From: Limonium bicolor
Taxonomy: Eukaryota > Streptophyta > Magnoliopsida > Caryophyllales > Plumbaginaceae
NCBI GenBank assembly: GCA_023374045.1
Contig: CM041778.1
Location: forward strand, 365,960,831-366,024,830
Length of the DNA: 64,000 bases
Reading direction: 5' to 3'
The notes under the pieces are model-generated. The model saw only the letters and a list, made by a program, of their open reading frames with translations. It did not search any database and was not told where the DNA came from. Made by a program: the position numbers and the translations under genes. Shown piece by piece: positions 47,454 to 58,940 of this stretch. The first letter of the stretch is position 1; the number at the start of each line of letters is the position of its first letter.

Positions 47454-48249
47454 GCACTAAATAATATTTTTTGAGGGAAAACACTTATGTTACTTAATGT
47501 TAGAATTACACCAAGACATAAAGTTCACAAGAAAATTAGAAGTCCAAATACGAAACAAATCAATCCCAATAGACAAAAATAATGAACAATTATGAGCAAC
47601 CCTATTCCTTTCTCTACGGACAAAACTTCAACTAACACACATATGACGTGAAAACTTCGACCGGATCTCATCAAGCACACCATCAATCTTAGGAGAAATC
47701 GGAGAGCCCCTCCTAAGCCCCTTCACAACAGAAAGGCAGTCTGGCAAACTGAACCCCCACCTCCAAACTCCTGGCCTCTGCCAGGACCGATCGGTGAATC
47801 CCCCAGCACACGGAGAGACACCCCCAGAAGACACCCAGCCTCATCACGCACCACCGTAGCCGCCTACCTCGACCCCACACCACAGGCCCCAACATCAGTA
47901 TTCACTTTCGCTCAACCTGGAGGGGGAGGAAGCCAACAGTCAAATGAGAATCAATGTCCCACAGAGTCCCTATAACCCGAGAGTAGCTCGAGATAATTAC
48001 CTCCGCTACGCGAATGCAATTAGAAAAAGACTTGGAAGCCCCAAAGGCAACCATTCCTAGCCCATCAAATCCCCCAACATAGCTCAACCACCTGGCCCAA
48101 AACTTGAAGGGAAATTGTATTAGCTAACAGCTCCTACATGCTGCAACAATCAAGCCCTACGTCCATGTTAGGCAAGGAGTCCTCAAGGAGAACCCCAACA
48201 CCAAGCCGAACCTTCAGAGCAACAGAAGAAGGTATGCACTCAATTATTC
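47454..48249 (-). mobile_element. 5'-truncated LINE with RNase H domain, in CACTA3 copy 1
   Basis: The body 47469-48236 lies on the minus strand. At its 3' end is a short A run (T run on plus, just after 47468). Decayed target duplications flank it: GCACTAAATAATATT (47454-47468) and GCACTCAATTATT (48237-48249). The coding remnant is RNase H-like: the first Asp in VNTDVGAC, then VVRDEAGC, the Glu in LAEARSLE, the Asp in DCLSVVKGLRRG, and a closing FVRRERNRVAH. This is the C-terminal end of plant L1-type ORF2. Frameshifts break it. It splits the CACTA3 transposase and is present in both block copies. Confidence 0.85.
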
Positions 48250-48476
48250 ACTAAACTCTGACCGTGACACCGGATTATATCTCTATTATCTTTCATAAAA
48301 CTACGAAGGATAAAATGATCCTTGATTGTTTCAACCCCTCGGTATTTCAAGTTGTTAACACACATACAAAATATGTATCCCTTATTTGCAGGTTTCAAAT
48401 TTTTCACCAACACCGTGTAAAACTAAACTACTCTATCGATAAGCCGGTAATCCAATTTGTTGTTCTAAATCCATAA
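48250..48476 (-). pseudogene. CACTA3 transposase N-terminal exon
   Basis: The start-like ATG is at 48476 and an in-frame stop follows after about 13 codons. Similarity to the transposase-associated domain covers NKGYIFCMC, NLKYRGVETIKDHF and CHGQSLVNIIEC. One Cys of the CPC pair is replaced (FCMC), so the zinc site is damaged. The reading is cut by the LINE right after IIEC. Confidence 0.75.
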
Positions 48477-48597
48477 ATGTTAATCTCCTCTATGTGTAAA
48501 TGTAGTTTACGTCACATGTGACCAGCTCCTGAGTATTGTTAATGTATCTTTAATCCCACCTAAACTCATCCATTCACGTTCAATCCCAGAAGTGAAC

Positions 48598-48835
48598 GTG
48601 TATCTAATATATAATTTATTGAAAATTTTGGGAGCATCTTCATACATCTTCAAGTGCATGATTGTGAAACTTATCAACAATATGCACTCAAAAAAACAGT
48701 AGAGAGATACTATCAAAATTTTCAATAAATTACATATTAGAGACACATTCACAACCTACGTGTGAGATACTTGATTACGGACAGTCTTGACGGGGATTGT
48801 TCAAGATATATCTCTATTAGATAATTATGTATGGG
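48598..48835 (-). repeat. Conserved hairpin and twin-hairpin motif of CACTA3, copy 1
   Basis: TATAATTTATTGAAAATTTT (about 48609) pairs with AAAATTTTCAATAAATTACA (48715-48734), arms of about 35 bp. Next to it, CATTCACAACCTACGTGTGAG, GGACAGTCTTGACGGGG and ATATATCTCTATTAGATA align with the motifs of CACTA1 and CACTA2. Confidence 0.75.
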
Positions 48836-49380
48836 TAATTAACTACTATGTTTTATAATTCATACAAATATTTCATAATCCTACACTAACATATAACTTA
48901 TTTTCGAAAAAAATACTTGCATGACGTTAATATGAAATCTAACCTGATCTGATGTGCACACGTGAAGTAGTAGATGGTTGACCGGTGATTAAATAGGAGA
49001 TACGTAAGCCTTGATGAAGACAACACCAAAACTACAATATTAGAATTCAAAACACTTTCTTTTACAAAATTCATGCTTAATGCTCAAAAATCAAACCTAT
49101 TCAAAAGCCTTTCACTTAGTGCTAAAATTTTAAGCAAGAAATAGTAGAAAATCTCAGCACCACCTCCCCTAATTTTTATAACTCCCAATTCAATATATCA
49201 AGCCAGAGGCTATACAACATAATTCATAATATTCAAAATTCTCAAATTTGAAACATGTCCTAATTTATCAGTTTGTTTTCAATCGTTCAACAACCATAAT
49301 TGTACATCAGTCTTCACTTTCATCAGTCTGCGAATCAATATACAATTTATAATTATTCACGACTTAAACACAAACTGTGA
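48836..49380. other. CACTA3 leader or intron, no recognised content
   Basis: AT-rich DNA, present in block copy 2 up to 59909 and again from 63898. Confidence 0.5.
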
Positions 49381-49984
49381 CTAATAGGAGGAGTGGAATT
49401 AATTAATTACATTTTTAGAAATAACCGTAATAAAAAATGGGTCGGAGGTAGGCGCGCGTTCTTTACAATGGACTTTAGATCATGGTTATCAGTAAACCAT
49501 AATATAAAGTCCCTGTCTAGACGCGCGCTTTGACAGTCAACAAACTTTAGATTACGGTTTACTGATAACTGTGATTTAAAGTCCTCGTCCATTGATGGTC
49601 ACCGATGTCGTTTTAACCTGACACCAAATTTTTCCCACACTATTTGATTTTTTTGACGCGGTTTTAGACGTGCGTAATCTAAGTGCCAGTTGACGACGTC
49701 GTTTTACCAACTTATTTTAACTTAAATATATCAGAAAGATAAATGAAATCTTATAATAAATATGTTGCATAACATTGATTGAATAAGATTTATGACCCAG
49801 TGGCTATGGGTACATGAGTCAATACCATCGATCTAAATTTCAAAACCCAACATAGGCCCAATTTTTTTACGCTCTATTCTTTATTTTGTTGGATTTTAGA
49901 TTACGATTCTACAAAACCATAATCTAAAGTCCTTTTAACCTGAAAATTTGCCCGTTTACTTTTCACACTTACAATAACCTCTAA

Positions 49985-50205
49985 CAATTCTCTCTCGCGC
50001 TACTTCCTTGCTGAAATCGCCTCCTCGCTCCCGCCACCTTAGTAACGCCCATCGCCGCCATTGCTCGCGCCACCTTAGTAACACCCGTCGCCGCCGTCGC
50101 TCCCGCCACCTTAGTAAGGCCCATCGCCGCCGTTCACCGCCCACTCGCCACCACTGGTCATCAACATCGCCGTTGACTGTCTCTAACTTGGTATGCGATT
50201 TCTGA
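49985..50205 (+). other. GC-rich exon-like segment with three 36-bp repeats
   Basis: GCCACCTTAGTAA recurs at 50033, 50069 and 50105, a 36-bp period that keeps reading frame. It encodes a 12-residue repeat of the form SRHLSNAHRRH. It parallels the GC-rich segment of CACTA1 at 3198-3569. No domain recognised. Confidence 0.55.
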
Positions 50206-50890
50206 AAATTTGTATATGCATGGGCATAATGTATGTATCCATGTTGATTTCTAAAAATGTAATAGCAAAAGTTCTAACCCTGTTCATATGTGTGCCCAAA
50301 TTCACAGTTGGAATCTAGTTTGTGGGCTGATTCCTGAAGCGTTGCCAATTTCCTGATTTATTGTTGTGCGCTGCTTACTAACTGTAATTTTACAAACCAA
50401 ACTGTCAAATGCTGTAGTTATATTTCTTTGTTTATTGTTTTGAAGAGTAAATTTGATTTATTTATTCTTAGCATTTAGTTTTACAATTAATACATAGTAG
50501 CCTAGTTTTAAAATATAGAATTAGGTAAAAAGTAATTTTGATTTAGTTAATTATTTTTTATTAGTATTTTGTTTATAAGTATTATTTACATCTTGTATAT
50601 GCCACGTGGATTTTCTGATGGTGTGAATTTGATGTTGATAAAAGTGATTTGGAAATGTTAGAAAATTAGGGGAGATGCTACTGAATTTTTGCCGCGGTTT
50701 AGCGGGCATTTTAACTTTAATTTTTTGATGAATTCTAATGTTGTCATTTATTTGTTTATGCATAAGGACTATGACATTATTTTGGCTTCCGACCTCAATT
50801 GTCTCAGCATCGACTAATTGTCTACTAGATCAGGTAAGATTTACATATATTACCAGATTTAGTATTTGAAAAACTATCGAACATAGTTAT
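50206..50890. other. AT-rich intron-like stretch of CACTA2
   Basis: No coding signal; it lies between the GC-rich segment and the hairpin region. Confidence 0.5.
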
Positions 50891-50894
50891 CTGC

Positions 50895-51135
50895 CCAAGA
50901 TATACCTAATAGAGGTATATCTTGGATAGTCCCCGTCGGGACTGTTCATGATTGTTAAATCTCACACCTTGGGTGTGAATGTGTCTTTAATATGTAGTTT
51001 ACTGATTATTTCAGCAGTATCTCTTTATTGTTCTTTGGGTGCATATATTATTGATTAATATCATAATATCGTGTATTTGAAGAGCTATAGGGAGATGCTG
51101 CCAAAATTTTCAATAAATTACAAATTTAAAACACG
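50895..51135 (+). repeat. Conserved twin hairpins and long hairpin of CACTA2
   Basis: AAGATATACC-TAATAGA-GGTATATCTT and GATAGTCCCCGTCGGGACTG form two clean stems (50898-50955). A longer imperfect hairpin follows: ACTGATTATTTCAGCAGTAT (about 51000) against GATGCTGCCAAAATTTTCAA (about 51094). They occupy the same place upstream of the transposase start as in CACTA1 and CACTA3. Confidence 0.75.
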
Positions 51136-51252
51136 TTCACCAGTGGGAATTAATACTCATGGATGGTTTTAGATTGATAAGGTACAAATATTTAAAGACT
51201 CAGCCATGGGTGATGGTATGAAATGGATGCGTTCACATATAGCTAGAAGGAG

Positions 51253-51453
51253 ATGGAACAGTTGTGGATTTATAGCGGCAAGTTGGACGACAAGTTTTTA
51301 GAAGGAGTCGATAAGTTATGCATGGTGTTGGCGAACAATTTGAAACCTTTAGACAAAGAATACATATTTTGTCCGTGTTTCGACTACCGAAACAATCTAA
51401 GATATCCCGGAGTTGAAACAGTTAAGAAACATCTGATCTGCTTCCTTTTCTAA
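51253..51453 (+). pseudogene. CACTA2 transposase N-terminal exon
   Basis: ATG at 51253 begins MEQLWIYSGKLDDKFLEGVD, followed by YIFCPCFDYRNNLRYPG and VETVKKHLI, the transposase-associated domain. It ends after 66 codons where the family continues for several hundred. The frame is lost near 51440 and a scaffold gap follows. The second half of the zinc motif is altered (DYRN for DCKN), so it is probably inactive. Confidence 0.8.
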
Positions 51454-51632
51454 CTCACGGTAATCTGCAACAAACTGGAACATATTTTCCTTTTGTTCAT
51501 TCTTTGCACTCATGGTACTATTGAACAAAAAAAAACCAGTTGATGCTATTATTTTTCTGCTGTCTGTTCACTATATTAAGAGTAATTTTGCAACCCAACC
51601 TGGCAAGCTAGGAACATATGAAACTGCACTCA

Positions 51633-52132
51633 NNNNNNNNNNNNNNNNNNNNNNNNNNNNNNNNNNNNNNNNNNNNNNNNNNNNNNNNNNNNNNNNNNNN
51701 NNNNNNNNNNNNNNNNNNNNNNNNNNNNNNNNNNNNNNNNNNNNNNNNNNNNNNNNNNNNNNNNNNNNNNNNNNNNNNNNNNNNNNNNNNNNNNNNNNNN
51801 NNNNNNNNNNNNNNNNNNNNNNNNNNNNNNNNNNNNNNNNNNNNNNNNNNNNNNNNNNNNNNNNNNNNNNNNNNNNNNNNNNNNNNNNNNNNNNNNNNNN
51901 NNNNNNNNNNNNNNNNNNNNNNNNNNNNNNNNNNNNNNNNNNNNNNNNNNNNNNNNNNNNNNNNNNNNNNNNNNNNNNNNNNNNNNNNNNNNNNNNNNNN
52001 NNNNNNNNNNNNNNNNNNNNNNNNNNNNNNNNNNNNNNNNNNNNNNNNNNNNNNNNNNNNNNNNNNNNNNNNNNNNNNNNNNNNNNNNNNNNNNNNNNNN
52101 NNNNNNNNNNNNNNNNNNNNNNNNNNNNNNNN
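51633..52132. other. Scaffold gap of exactly 500 N
   Basis: A fixed-size gap lying between the two copies of the duplicated block. Confidence 0.99.
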
Positions 52133-52339
52133 TAATGTTTGTAAGTTTTTGAACCCAAAATTAATGTACTTGTTCATTTTGCCTAAACGCTTTTGTTAAT
52201 ATATGTAACAGTGTTACAAAAAAACCCCTCAGGGAGAGTTTGGTGATTTGACACGTCAATTACATCAAGGTGGTAATTCATGTATTCATTCGTGCTGCTA
52301 ATATCTTTGACAATTGTTTTACATTTGTGAATTTTGGTG

Positions 52340-52445
52340 ATTTAGTGCCCTACCCAAAAGGATTCTAGAGTTGCGGGTACTACGTGATGCGGTATATGTA
52401 CGAGTTCTGGGGTACTTCCCAAAGTTTTAAGATGATATTGACAAG
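52340..52445 (+). pseudogene. ULP1-type (C48) protease active-site exon in CACTA2
   Basis: The frame CPTQKDSRV is followed, one base out of frame, by CGYYVMRYMYEFWG. This is the catalytic-Cys region of ULP1/SUMO-protease-like domains, which many plant CACTA elements carry at the end of one protein. A one-base deletion near 52370 puts the Cys out of frame with the upstream sequence. The exon ends ACAAG at 52445 before a GTAATA donor. The His and Asp of the triad would lie upstream, in the gap or in decayed sequence. Confidence 0.7.
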
Positions 52446-52540
52446 GTAATACGAACGCTGTTTGTATTTAATTCTTTCGGCAGATTTTTTTGTGTCTTTA
52501 TCTTAATCTCATTATGTGTTCCATTCTTTTCTTGTTGCAG

Positions 52541-52642
52541 ATTAAAGAGCATTATGCCAGATTCAAGATTATGCTCTGCCGACTTGTTGCATGTCAGAGA
52601 GAGCATGGAAGCCATGTTTATGAGAATGGAGTGGTAGACTAG
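52541..52642 (+). pseudogene. Last exon of the CACTA2 protease-type protein
   Basis: An acceptor TTCTTGTTGCAG ends at 52540. The open frame (IKEHYARFKIMLCRLVACQR) runs to TAG at 52640-52642. The product is the C-terminal tail after the ULP1-like domain. It is supported by splice consensus and an open frame only. Confidence 0.5.
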
Positions 52643-52853
52643 CTAGCTGCTGCTGTAACATATATTTTGTTAGTTGCTGCTCTGATTCTGTTAGTTGCTG
52701 CTGCAACAGATATATTGTGTAACAAATTATATTTTTGTTAGTTGCTCTGATTCTGTTTGTAATGAATTATGCTAGCTGTGCTGTACAGGTTCTAGGTTGT
52801 ATTGAATGTTTCTGTTGCAATTATGCGCAGAAATGAATTTGCAATTGTTATCT

Positions 52854-52992
52854 GTTGCAATTGTGTAACAATTGAATATGTTACAGATTTTCGATCTGGT
52901 GCTTTATTAGATGTTATCTCTTGTTGCAATTGTGTAACAGATTGAATATGTTACAGATTTTCGATCTGGTGCTTTATTAGATGTTTATCTCT
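52854..52992. repeat. Tandem duplication of 69 bp in the CACTA2 3' region
   Basis: The unit GTTGCAATTGTGTAAC...GATCTGGTGCTTTATTAG occurs at 52854 and 52923 with almost no change. Surrounding 52650-53120 is rich in TTGCTGCTG and CTGTTGCAATT words and has no coding signal. Confidence 0.85.
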
Positions 52993-53139
52993 GTTGCAAT
53001 TGTGCGCAGAGAATGAATTTGTGTTGTTGGTATTGATTCAGGTGGTTCAATTGTGCAGTTTCTGCCCTCTGTTGCTTATCTGTTACAATTTTGTCCTGTT
53101 GGGCAATTGTGTAGATTTGTAAAAAAAAAATATAAAAAA

Positions 53140-53503
53140 AAATTACACTTTAGATTACGGTTCTAACAATAACGTAATCTAAAGTCCTTTGGGCGCGCGC
53201 GCCAAAAGACTTTAGATGACGGTTATTGCCAAAACCGTCATCTAAAGTGTCGACTTACATTACGGTTATTTGTAAAACCGTGATCTAAAGTCCTTTGGTT
53301 CGCGCGCGCCAAAGGACTTTAGATCACGGTTTTACAAATAACCGTAATGTAAAGTCAATGACACGCGGGCCGGAAAAGGGACTTTAATTACGTTTTAAAC
53401 GTAATAAGAAACGCCACTTTATTGACGCCCGCGTAGATTACGGTCCAGAACCGTAATATACACGGTTTTTGGACCGTAATTAATGGGTCGCGTTCCACCA
53501 GTG
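53140..53503 (+). repeat. CACTA2 3' subterminal hairpin repeats and terminus
   Basis: GACTTTAGATCACGGTT and AACCGTAATCTAAAGTC alternate in head-to-head pairs around GGCGCGCGCGCC. Arms reach about 60 bp (53245-53360). The repeats match those at 49460-49930. Confidence 0.88.
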
Positions 53504-55741
53504 TGCGTGGGAGTGCAGTGATGGGTACAGTTTGTTGACCCTATTTTGGTTTTTTGTCTATAGTACATTTGATGGATATTTTGGTGTTACTATGTAAAGA
53601 GTGATGGTATGTTGGGCACTTGATTCTCGGTACTGCTTTTGAATATGTTGGTAGTTCATGGCGTGAGTTTGTTGGCCCTATTTTGGTTTTTGTCTATAGT
53701 ACTTTTGGTGGATATTTTGGTGTTAGTGTGCAAAGGGTGGTGGTATTGGGCACTTGATTCTCGGTACTACTTTATTTTTTACAAACAGTAATGTCTCATT
53801 GTGACAGTAGTGGTAACAACAATGAAATGATGGTAGTTGTGCATTATCAAATGAAGTTGCATTATATTTTGTGGATACGAATTACAAATGCAACTACAAC
53901 TAAAGCCCAAAGAAACCACATCTTTATGCTATGCTTCATCTATTATGTGGGTTCCTTCTTTATTTCCAAATTTTGTTGATAAGAGATGCATCAGCTCCCA
54001 TTCTTTCTTGATTCCGAGCTTCAGAAAGAGTAGAGGCAACACTAGAAGTAGATGCTACCATGGTTGAGTACGAGTTGTCACAAATAGCATGGCTTACCTT
54101 TGAATGAGAGTTGTATTGATTCCGTATCACCGGTGCCCATCATTAAAAAAAACTACAAACCCAACAATTGTAGTATCCCTTTCCCACTGAAAAGTTCTTG
54201 CAGGAGAGAGTTAAACTTCCTAGAATTCCACTGGTGCATTGAATTGTTTGAAATTTTCATTGATTGTTGTTATAACTAATGTCATAGCTTTGGTATGGGG
54301 TTTATGCTTTATTACCATGAAATGTGGGTGTTTATATAGGGAAAAAAGAGCTGATGAACTAAAATTAGTCATTTGAAGGGCAAACTAGTTGTTACAGCAT
54401 GCTGGGAAAAAAGGGTATATTTTGAACTTTTGAATTTTAAGGGGTATATTGCGAACTTTTGAATATTAAGGGTATATTGTGAACTTAATTTTTTTTTTAA
54501 AAAAAATTGCCGTTACAAAATGAAACTGTAAAAAAAAGAAAAAAACAGGGTCAGAGGAAAAAAAATCATTTTCCAGGGAGGTTAACGGTGAATTTGACCA
54601 ACGTTACAAAAAAGGGACATTTTGTGAATTAGGAAAGATTTTATGGATATATTGTAACAAGGTTTTAAAAAAGGGATATATTTGTGAATTATGAAAGCTT
54701 TTGGGGTACATTGTGAATTTTCCCTTAAATATTTGACGTTATTTTGTTTGTGACGGTTTATAGTTATTTTGGGTATTGCATGATTTTATAATTATAATAT
54801 TTCTCTGAACCTTAGTATTTCTTCAAATACTATAATTGTTCTAAATATGTCAAGGTAAACGAGGCAGAAAGAATAGAAGATCCCTTCAAAATGTACGTCT
54901 GTATTAAGAAATTAAAGAATATAGGTTTGTATCAATAAACATGGGCTCATCTTAGTCCAGCTATTATATTGGGTTATTATTTTGCTGGCCCATTATGTTG
55001 TCCATTTCGCTCTTAAAGCGCATACGGAGTGTATCGTCTTGTATCTTACCACAGTAATGACAATGAATTAGCAAAGTAGAGAATGCTAATAGCAACTAGT
55101 TTCGGAAAAAAAAAATGCTAATAGCATTATGGGAATCAATAGGCCGGCCATTTAATGGTTGAATTTTCCTGCCACTTTTAAGTCAAGATAAGCGCAAAAT
55201 TTAAGGAGTAAACTTCTTTTTTTATGAAATATGTAAATTGATCAATTCTTATTTTCGAAAAAAAAAACAATTTAACCTTCATTTGAATCAAACGCTGGAT
55301 CACAGATCTCTCATTTTTAATCCGTCAGAATGTCATAATCCTGAATTTCCTCTCTTATGGCATTAGATATGAATGCATATAAAAAGATGATGATAACATA
55401 CTCTCTCATCTTCAAAATTTTAGCAATGAGAACTTTACTTAAGATCACTTTTTATATTCATCATTCTACTTTTTTTTTAAAAAATTTATATATATGTTTC
55501 ACTCTACTTTTTCTTTTTCCCACTAAAGTATATATACTTTTTCGTAATCTTCTCATATAAAAGTAAGGTTCCATTAATCATTATACACCATTTCTTAAAA
55601 ATTGTGAAAAAATCTAGAATTACTTATATTTTGAATAGAAGGTAGTATTTTTTAATGTTTTTTCATGCGTAATGTTCATGATAGAAAAAGAAGTTCAAAT
55701 TTGCTATTTGCAAGTAAGAGAAAAAGATAATGCAAAGTAGT

Positions 55742-55971
55742 ATCACGGGCAGAGGCGGACACAGAGGGGGTTAGGGGGGTTAGAGCCCCCTGAAAATTTT
55801 AAAAATTTGTCAAATTACTCTTATAATTTTTTTAAAAATACAATATAATATAAAGTTTTAAAGAAAATTAGTGTCAAAAAATTTTTTAACCCCCCCTAAA
55901 CAATTTCTGCGTGTCAAAAATTTTTTTAGCCTCCCCTAAACAAGATTTCTGGATCCACCACTGATCACTGG
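55742..55971. mobile_element. hAT MITE, second copy
   Basis: The element 55750-55963 is the duplicate of the MITE at 39432. Its left target duplication has changed to ATCACGGG, and the right is still ATCACTGG. Confidence 0.85.
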
Positions 55972-57229
55972 TGTGGGATTGAGAACCTACCACCCATACT
56001 ATACTTATAGCAGCAACAACAAAACAACGGCAAAAATCAGGACCAAATGATTGATGTTTCACAAACTTTGTACTATGTTGCCAATAAACAAACCATCTTT
56101 GCAATATCAAATACACTTCACTTTGCACAATTTAACACAACTCCAAATCAAAAAGGAAACAATTAGTTTCATCTTCAACAATTGTACAAATCTAAACATA
56201 CGGATACCATAATGACAACCCTAGTCTATGCTCTTCTCTGTTTGTGCCTTGAAGGTTAAGGAAGTTAAGAGGCCACATATAGGGTGTTCAATGGGTTATA
56301 TGCATGTTTTTGTGCCACATCCCTAAATAAAAAAATCACGTTCTACCTTGTTTTCAGCCCAACCCTCTCCTTCTCTCACCCACACATCATCCAAGATTAG
56401 CCCATTCTCCTACTCATTTTTTATCCACTAAATTGATGATAGTTCTTTTTTAAGCCTCTTTCGAATGTCTATTTCAGATGAAGATATTTCAAGCATTAAT
56501 GAGCCTTACTTTGATAGGGTTTACTTTAATGTTGATCATTGCCTGGAATTGAGGATGGTTTTGGCCAACATAACCTTACACACTAGTGCAAAAAAGCTTA
56601 AGTCATAGTTTAAAACTTAAAATACCCGTTAAATAACAGTTTGTAACCGCACTTTAAAGAGATGAGTCTAATACACCGGATCCTATAAATCACGGTTCAT
56701 AACCGTGTTTTGAGGTAGGCTTCTAGGCGCGGGACTTAAAGATAATGACACATAGTTAAAAAGGAACCGTGTTTATTGTTCATTTCACGCGCACCCGCTA
56801 AGGTTTTAAAACACAGTTATGCCTAGAACCGTGTTTTATTGTGCACTTCGCATGCGCCCGCCAAAGGTTTTAAAACATAGTTTCCAATATAACCACACTT
56901 TGACAAGAGACTTTAAAACTCAAATTTGCATACTCGTTCTTTAAAGCCTAATAGCGTGCTTTGCTAAATAGTCTTTAAACACGGTTTCCTTGATAACCAC
57001 AATTAAAGGTATTTAAAAAAATCAATTTTTTGTATTTCACCTTGTTAGTTCTTCATCTTGATAAGAAAGTATGATAAATTCTCTCCCACGATATCAAGAT
57101 CTCTTGCTAAATAAATCTAAGAAGTCTTGAAATGGTCATAAATGTGCACAAAGACAAGTAAATACACTTAAATCCATATAAAATGTTCAATTAATGTTAA
57201 AAAGTTTGCAAGATTAGTGGTCGTTGAAA

Positions 57230-58138
57230 AACATCTATTTTGTTCCCTAGTTGATTTGGGCTAGATATTATAAGTGAAAGTATATTGTCTAGGTTTCATG
57301 TACAACCAAGGTGGTAGAATGTAGATCATCAATAGTATCGGTCAAGTACTATGCACACTGCTTAATGTACTGTATTAGTTCATGCCATCAGTGCACATAC
57401 CAATTCATTAGTTCTTTGTTTCCTCACAAAAATGAGGAAATTTTCTATCAATTTTTCTTCACTGTGATGCATCAGCATGATATCTCAATTTTCCATCCTT
57501 CTTCATACGAATTGAGCGTCATCTAAGATTCACCACATCTTTCTTAAGTGCGAATAAATGCTTAAACATGGAATGATGGGCAAATACCACAATACCTTAG
57601 CAAGTGAACTTTTCTAATTACGACCATTGATGTCATTTTGTTGCTTCTTGACATAGCATGATTCCTGACATTTTGAACAACTATAAGTTCATTTCTTATC
57701 TCTCCAATAAAAAATGCAACCATTTGGACATACATGAATTTTTTGGTACTACAAGCCCATTGGACACATCAACTTTTTGTTTCATAAGTTGATGTTGGTA
57801 AATGATTATCCTCAGGAAGTATGTCTTTCAACAACTGTAGAAGGGCAGTGAAACTCACATCCCTCCGAGCATACTTTGATTTTAAATTGAACACTTTTAG
57901 AACAACACTCAGTTTACTTAACTTTGTAGGATCAAATCATGGGTATAGTGGTGTTTTGGATGAAACAACATAGTTTCATAGGTGCCTTTCTTGTTAGAGT
58001 AATGTTTTTCAACATCTTCTAGAGTTGCTACAATGTAATCATCATCTGGCACACTGTCAGCTAAATCGTGGTCATCACCCACCCCAAAATTGCTTCCAAC
58101 ATATGGAGGCTACTATTTTCACCACATTCTTCTTTGTT
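57230..58138 (-). pseudogene. CACTA3 tnp2 fragment, copy 2
   Basis: The same tnp2 motifs as in copy 1 are present, here in one piece from the linker to AKVLWYLP. Stops and frameshifts are shared with copy 1, showing that the decay came before the duplication. Confidence 0.8.
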
Positions 58139-58940
58139 GCACTCAATAATATTTTTTTGAGGGAAAAACACTTATGTTACTTAATGTTAGAATTACACCA
58201 AGACATAAAGTTCACAAGAAAATTAGAAGTCCAAATACGAAACAAATCAATCCCAATAGACAAAAATAAATGAACAATTATGAGCAACCCTATTCCTTTC
58301 TCTACGGACAAAACTTCAACTAACACACATATGACGTGAAAACTTTGACCGGATCTCATCAAGCACACCATCAATCTTAGGAGAAATCGGAGAGCCCCTC
58401 CTAAGCCCCTTCACAACAGAAAGGCAGTCTGGCAAACTGAACCCCCACCTCCAAACTCCTGGCCTCTGCCAGGACCGATCGGTGAATCCCCCAGCACACG
58501 GAGAGACACCCCCAGAAGACACCCAGCCTCATCACGCACCACCGTAGCCGCCTACCTCGACCCCACACCACAGGCCCCAACATCAGTATTCACTTTCGCT
58601 CAACCTGGAGGGGGAGGAAGCCAACAGTCAATATGAGAATCAATGTCCCACAGAGTCCCCATAACCCGAGAGTAGCTCGAGATAATTGCCTCCGCTACGC
58701 GAATGCAATTAGAAAAAGACTTGGAAGCCCCAAAGGCAACCATTCCTAGCCCATCAAATCCCCCAACATAGCTCAACCACCTGGCCCAAAACTTGAAGGG
58801 AAATTGTATTAGCTAACAGCTTCTACATGCTGCAACAATCAAGCCCAACGTCCATGTTAGGCAAGGAGTCCTCAAGGAAGAACCCCAACACCAAGCCGAA
58901 CCTTCAGAGCAACAGAAGAAGGTATGCACTCAATAATATT
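58139..58940 (-). mobile_element. 5'-truncated LINE with RNase H domain, copy 2
   Basis: The body is 58154-58925 (772 bp). Perfect 15-bp duplications GCACTCAATAATATT lie at 58139-58153 and 58926-58940. A T run at 58154-58158 is the poly(A) tail of the minus-strand element. The RNase H-like frames are the same as in copy 1. The better preserved duplications here prove the insertion type. Confidence 0.9.

Larger units (their letters stand above)
37174..49380. repeat. Large duplicated block, copy 1
   Basis: From 37174 this block matches 53504 onward with an offset of about 16,330 bases and roughly 99% identity over most stretches. The differences are mainly small indels. It contains the MULE 3' part, a hAT MITE, CACTA3 and the LINE, and is interrupted only here by the family X copy D. 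The right edge is uncertain: homology is seen to about 49315, where the second copy reaches the window end. Confidence 0.9.
40257..49380 (-). mobile_element. CACTA3, copy 1 (contains nested LTR copy D and LINE)
   Basis: The left (3') terminus CACTAGTGCATAAAAAAAGC is at 40257. Subterminal repeats are at 40290-40690, with tnp2 fragments on the minus strand at 40900-41578, 47228-47453 and 48250-48476. The 5' leader with the conserved hairpin is at 48500-48840. The right (5') terminus is not visible; sequence typical of CACTA2 begins near 49380-49430. Nested insertions account for 41584-47222 and 47469-48236. Confidence 0.8.
49380..51632 (+). mobile_element. CACTA2: 5' part
   Basis: Subterminal repeats of the ACTTTAGATTACGGTT type are at 49460-49930, followed by a GC-rich exon-like segment (49985-50180), an AT-rich intron, the conserved hairpins (50895-51135) and a transposase start (51253). 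This is the CACTA1 order on the plus strand. The left terminus is not clear. The element enters the scaffold gap, so its link with the 3' part at 52133-53503 is assumed from matching subterminal repeats. Confidence 0.7.
52133..53503 (+). mobile_element. CACTA2-type element, 3' part
   Basis: The right terminus at 53503 reads, on the minus strand, CACTGGTGGAACGCG, a CACTA-type end. Hairpin subterminal repeats (53140-53495) and the last exons of a protease-type CACTA protein precede it. It directly abuts the start of block copy 2 inside MULE sequence, consistent with insertion there (following TGC against GGC in copy 1). Confidence 0.75.

Noticed and set aside
47628..47895. Two short minus-strand frames as separate genes
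   Set aside because: They are pieces of one frameshifted LINE RNase H domain in two frames and recur at 58316-58583.
49383..49460. Exact left terminus of CACTA2
   Set aside because: GTGGAATTAATTAATTAC partly resembles the inverse of the right end, but no CACT start or 3-bp duplication could be fixed.
51512..52199. Long frames on both strands across the second gap
   Set aside because: They consist of N and are open only because N cannot give a stop.
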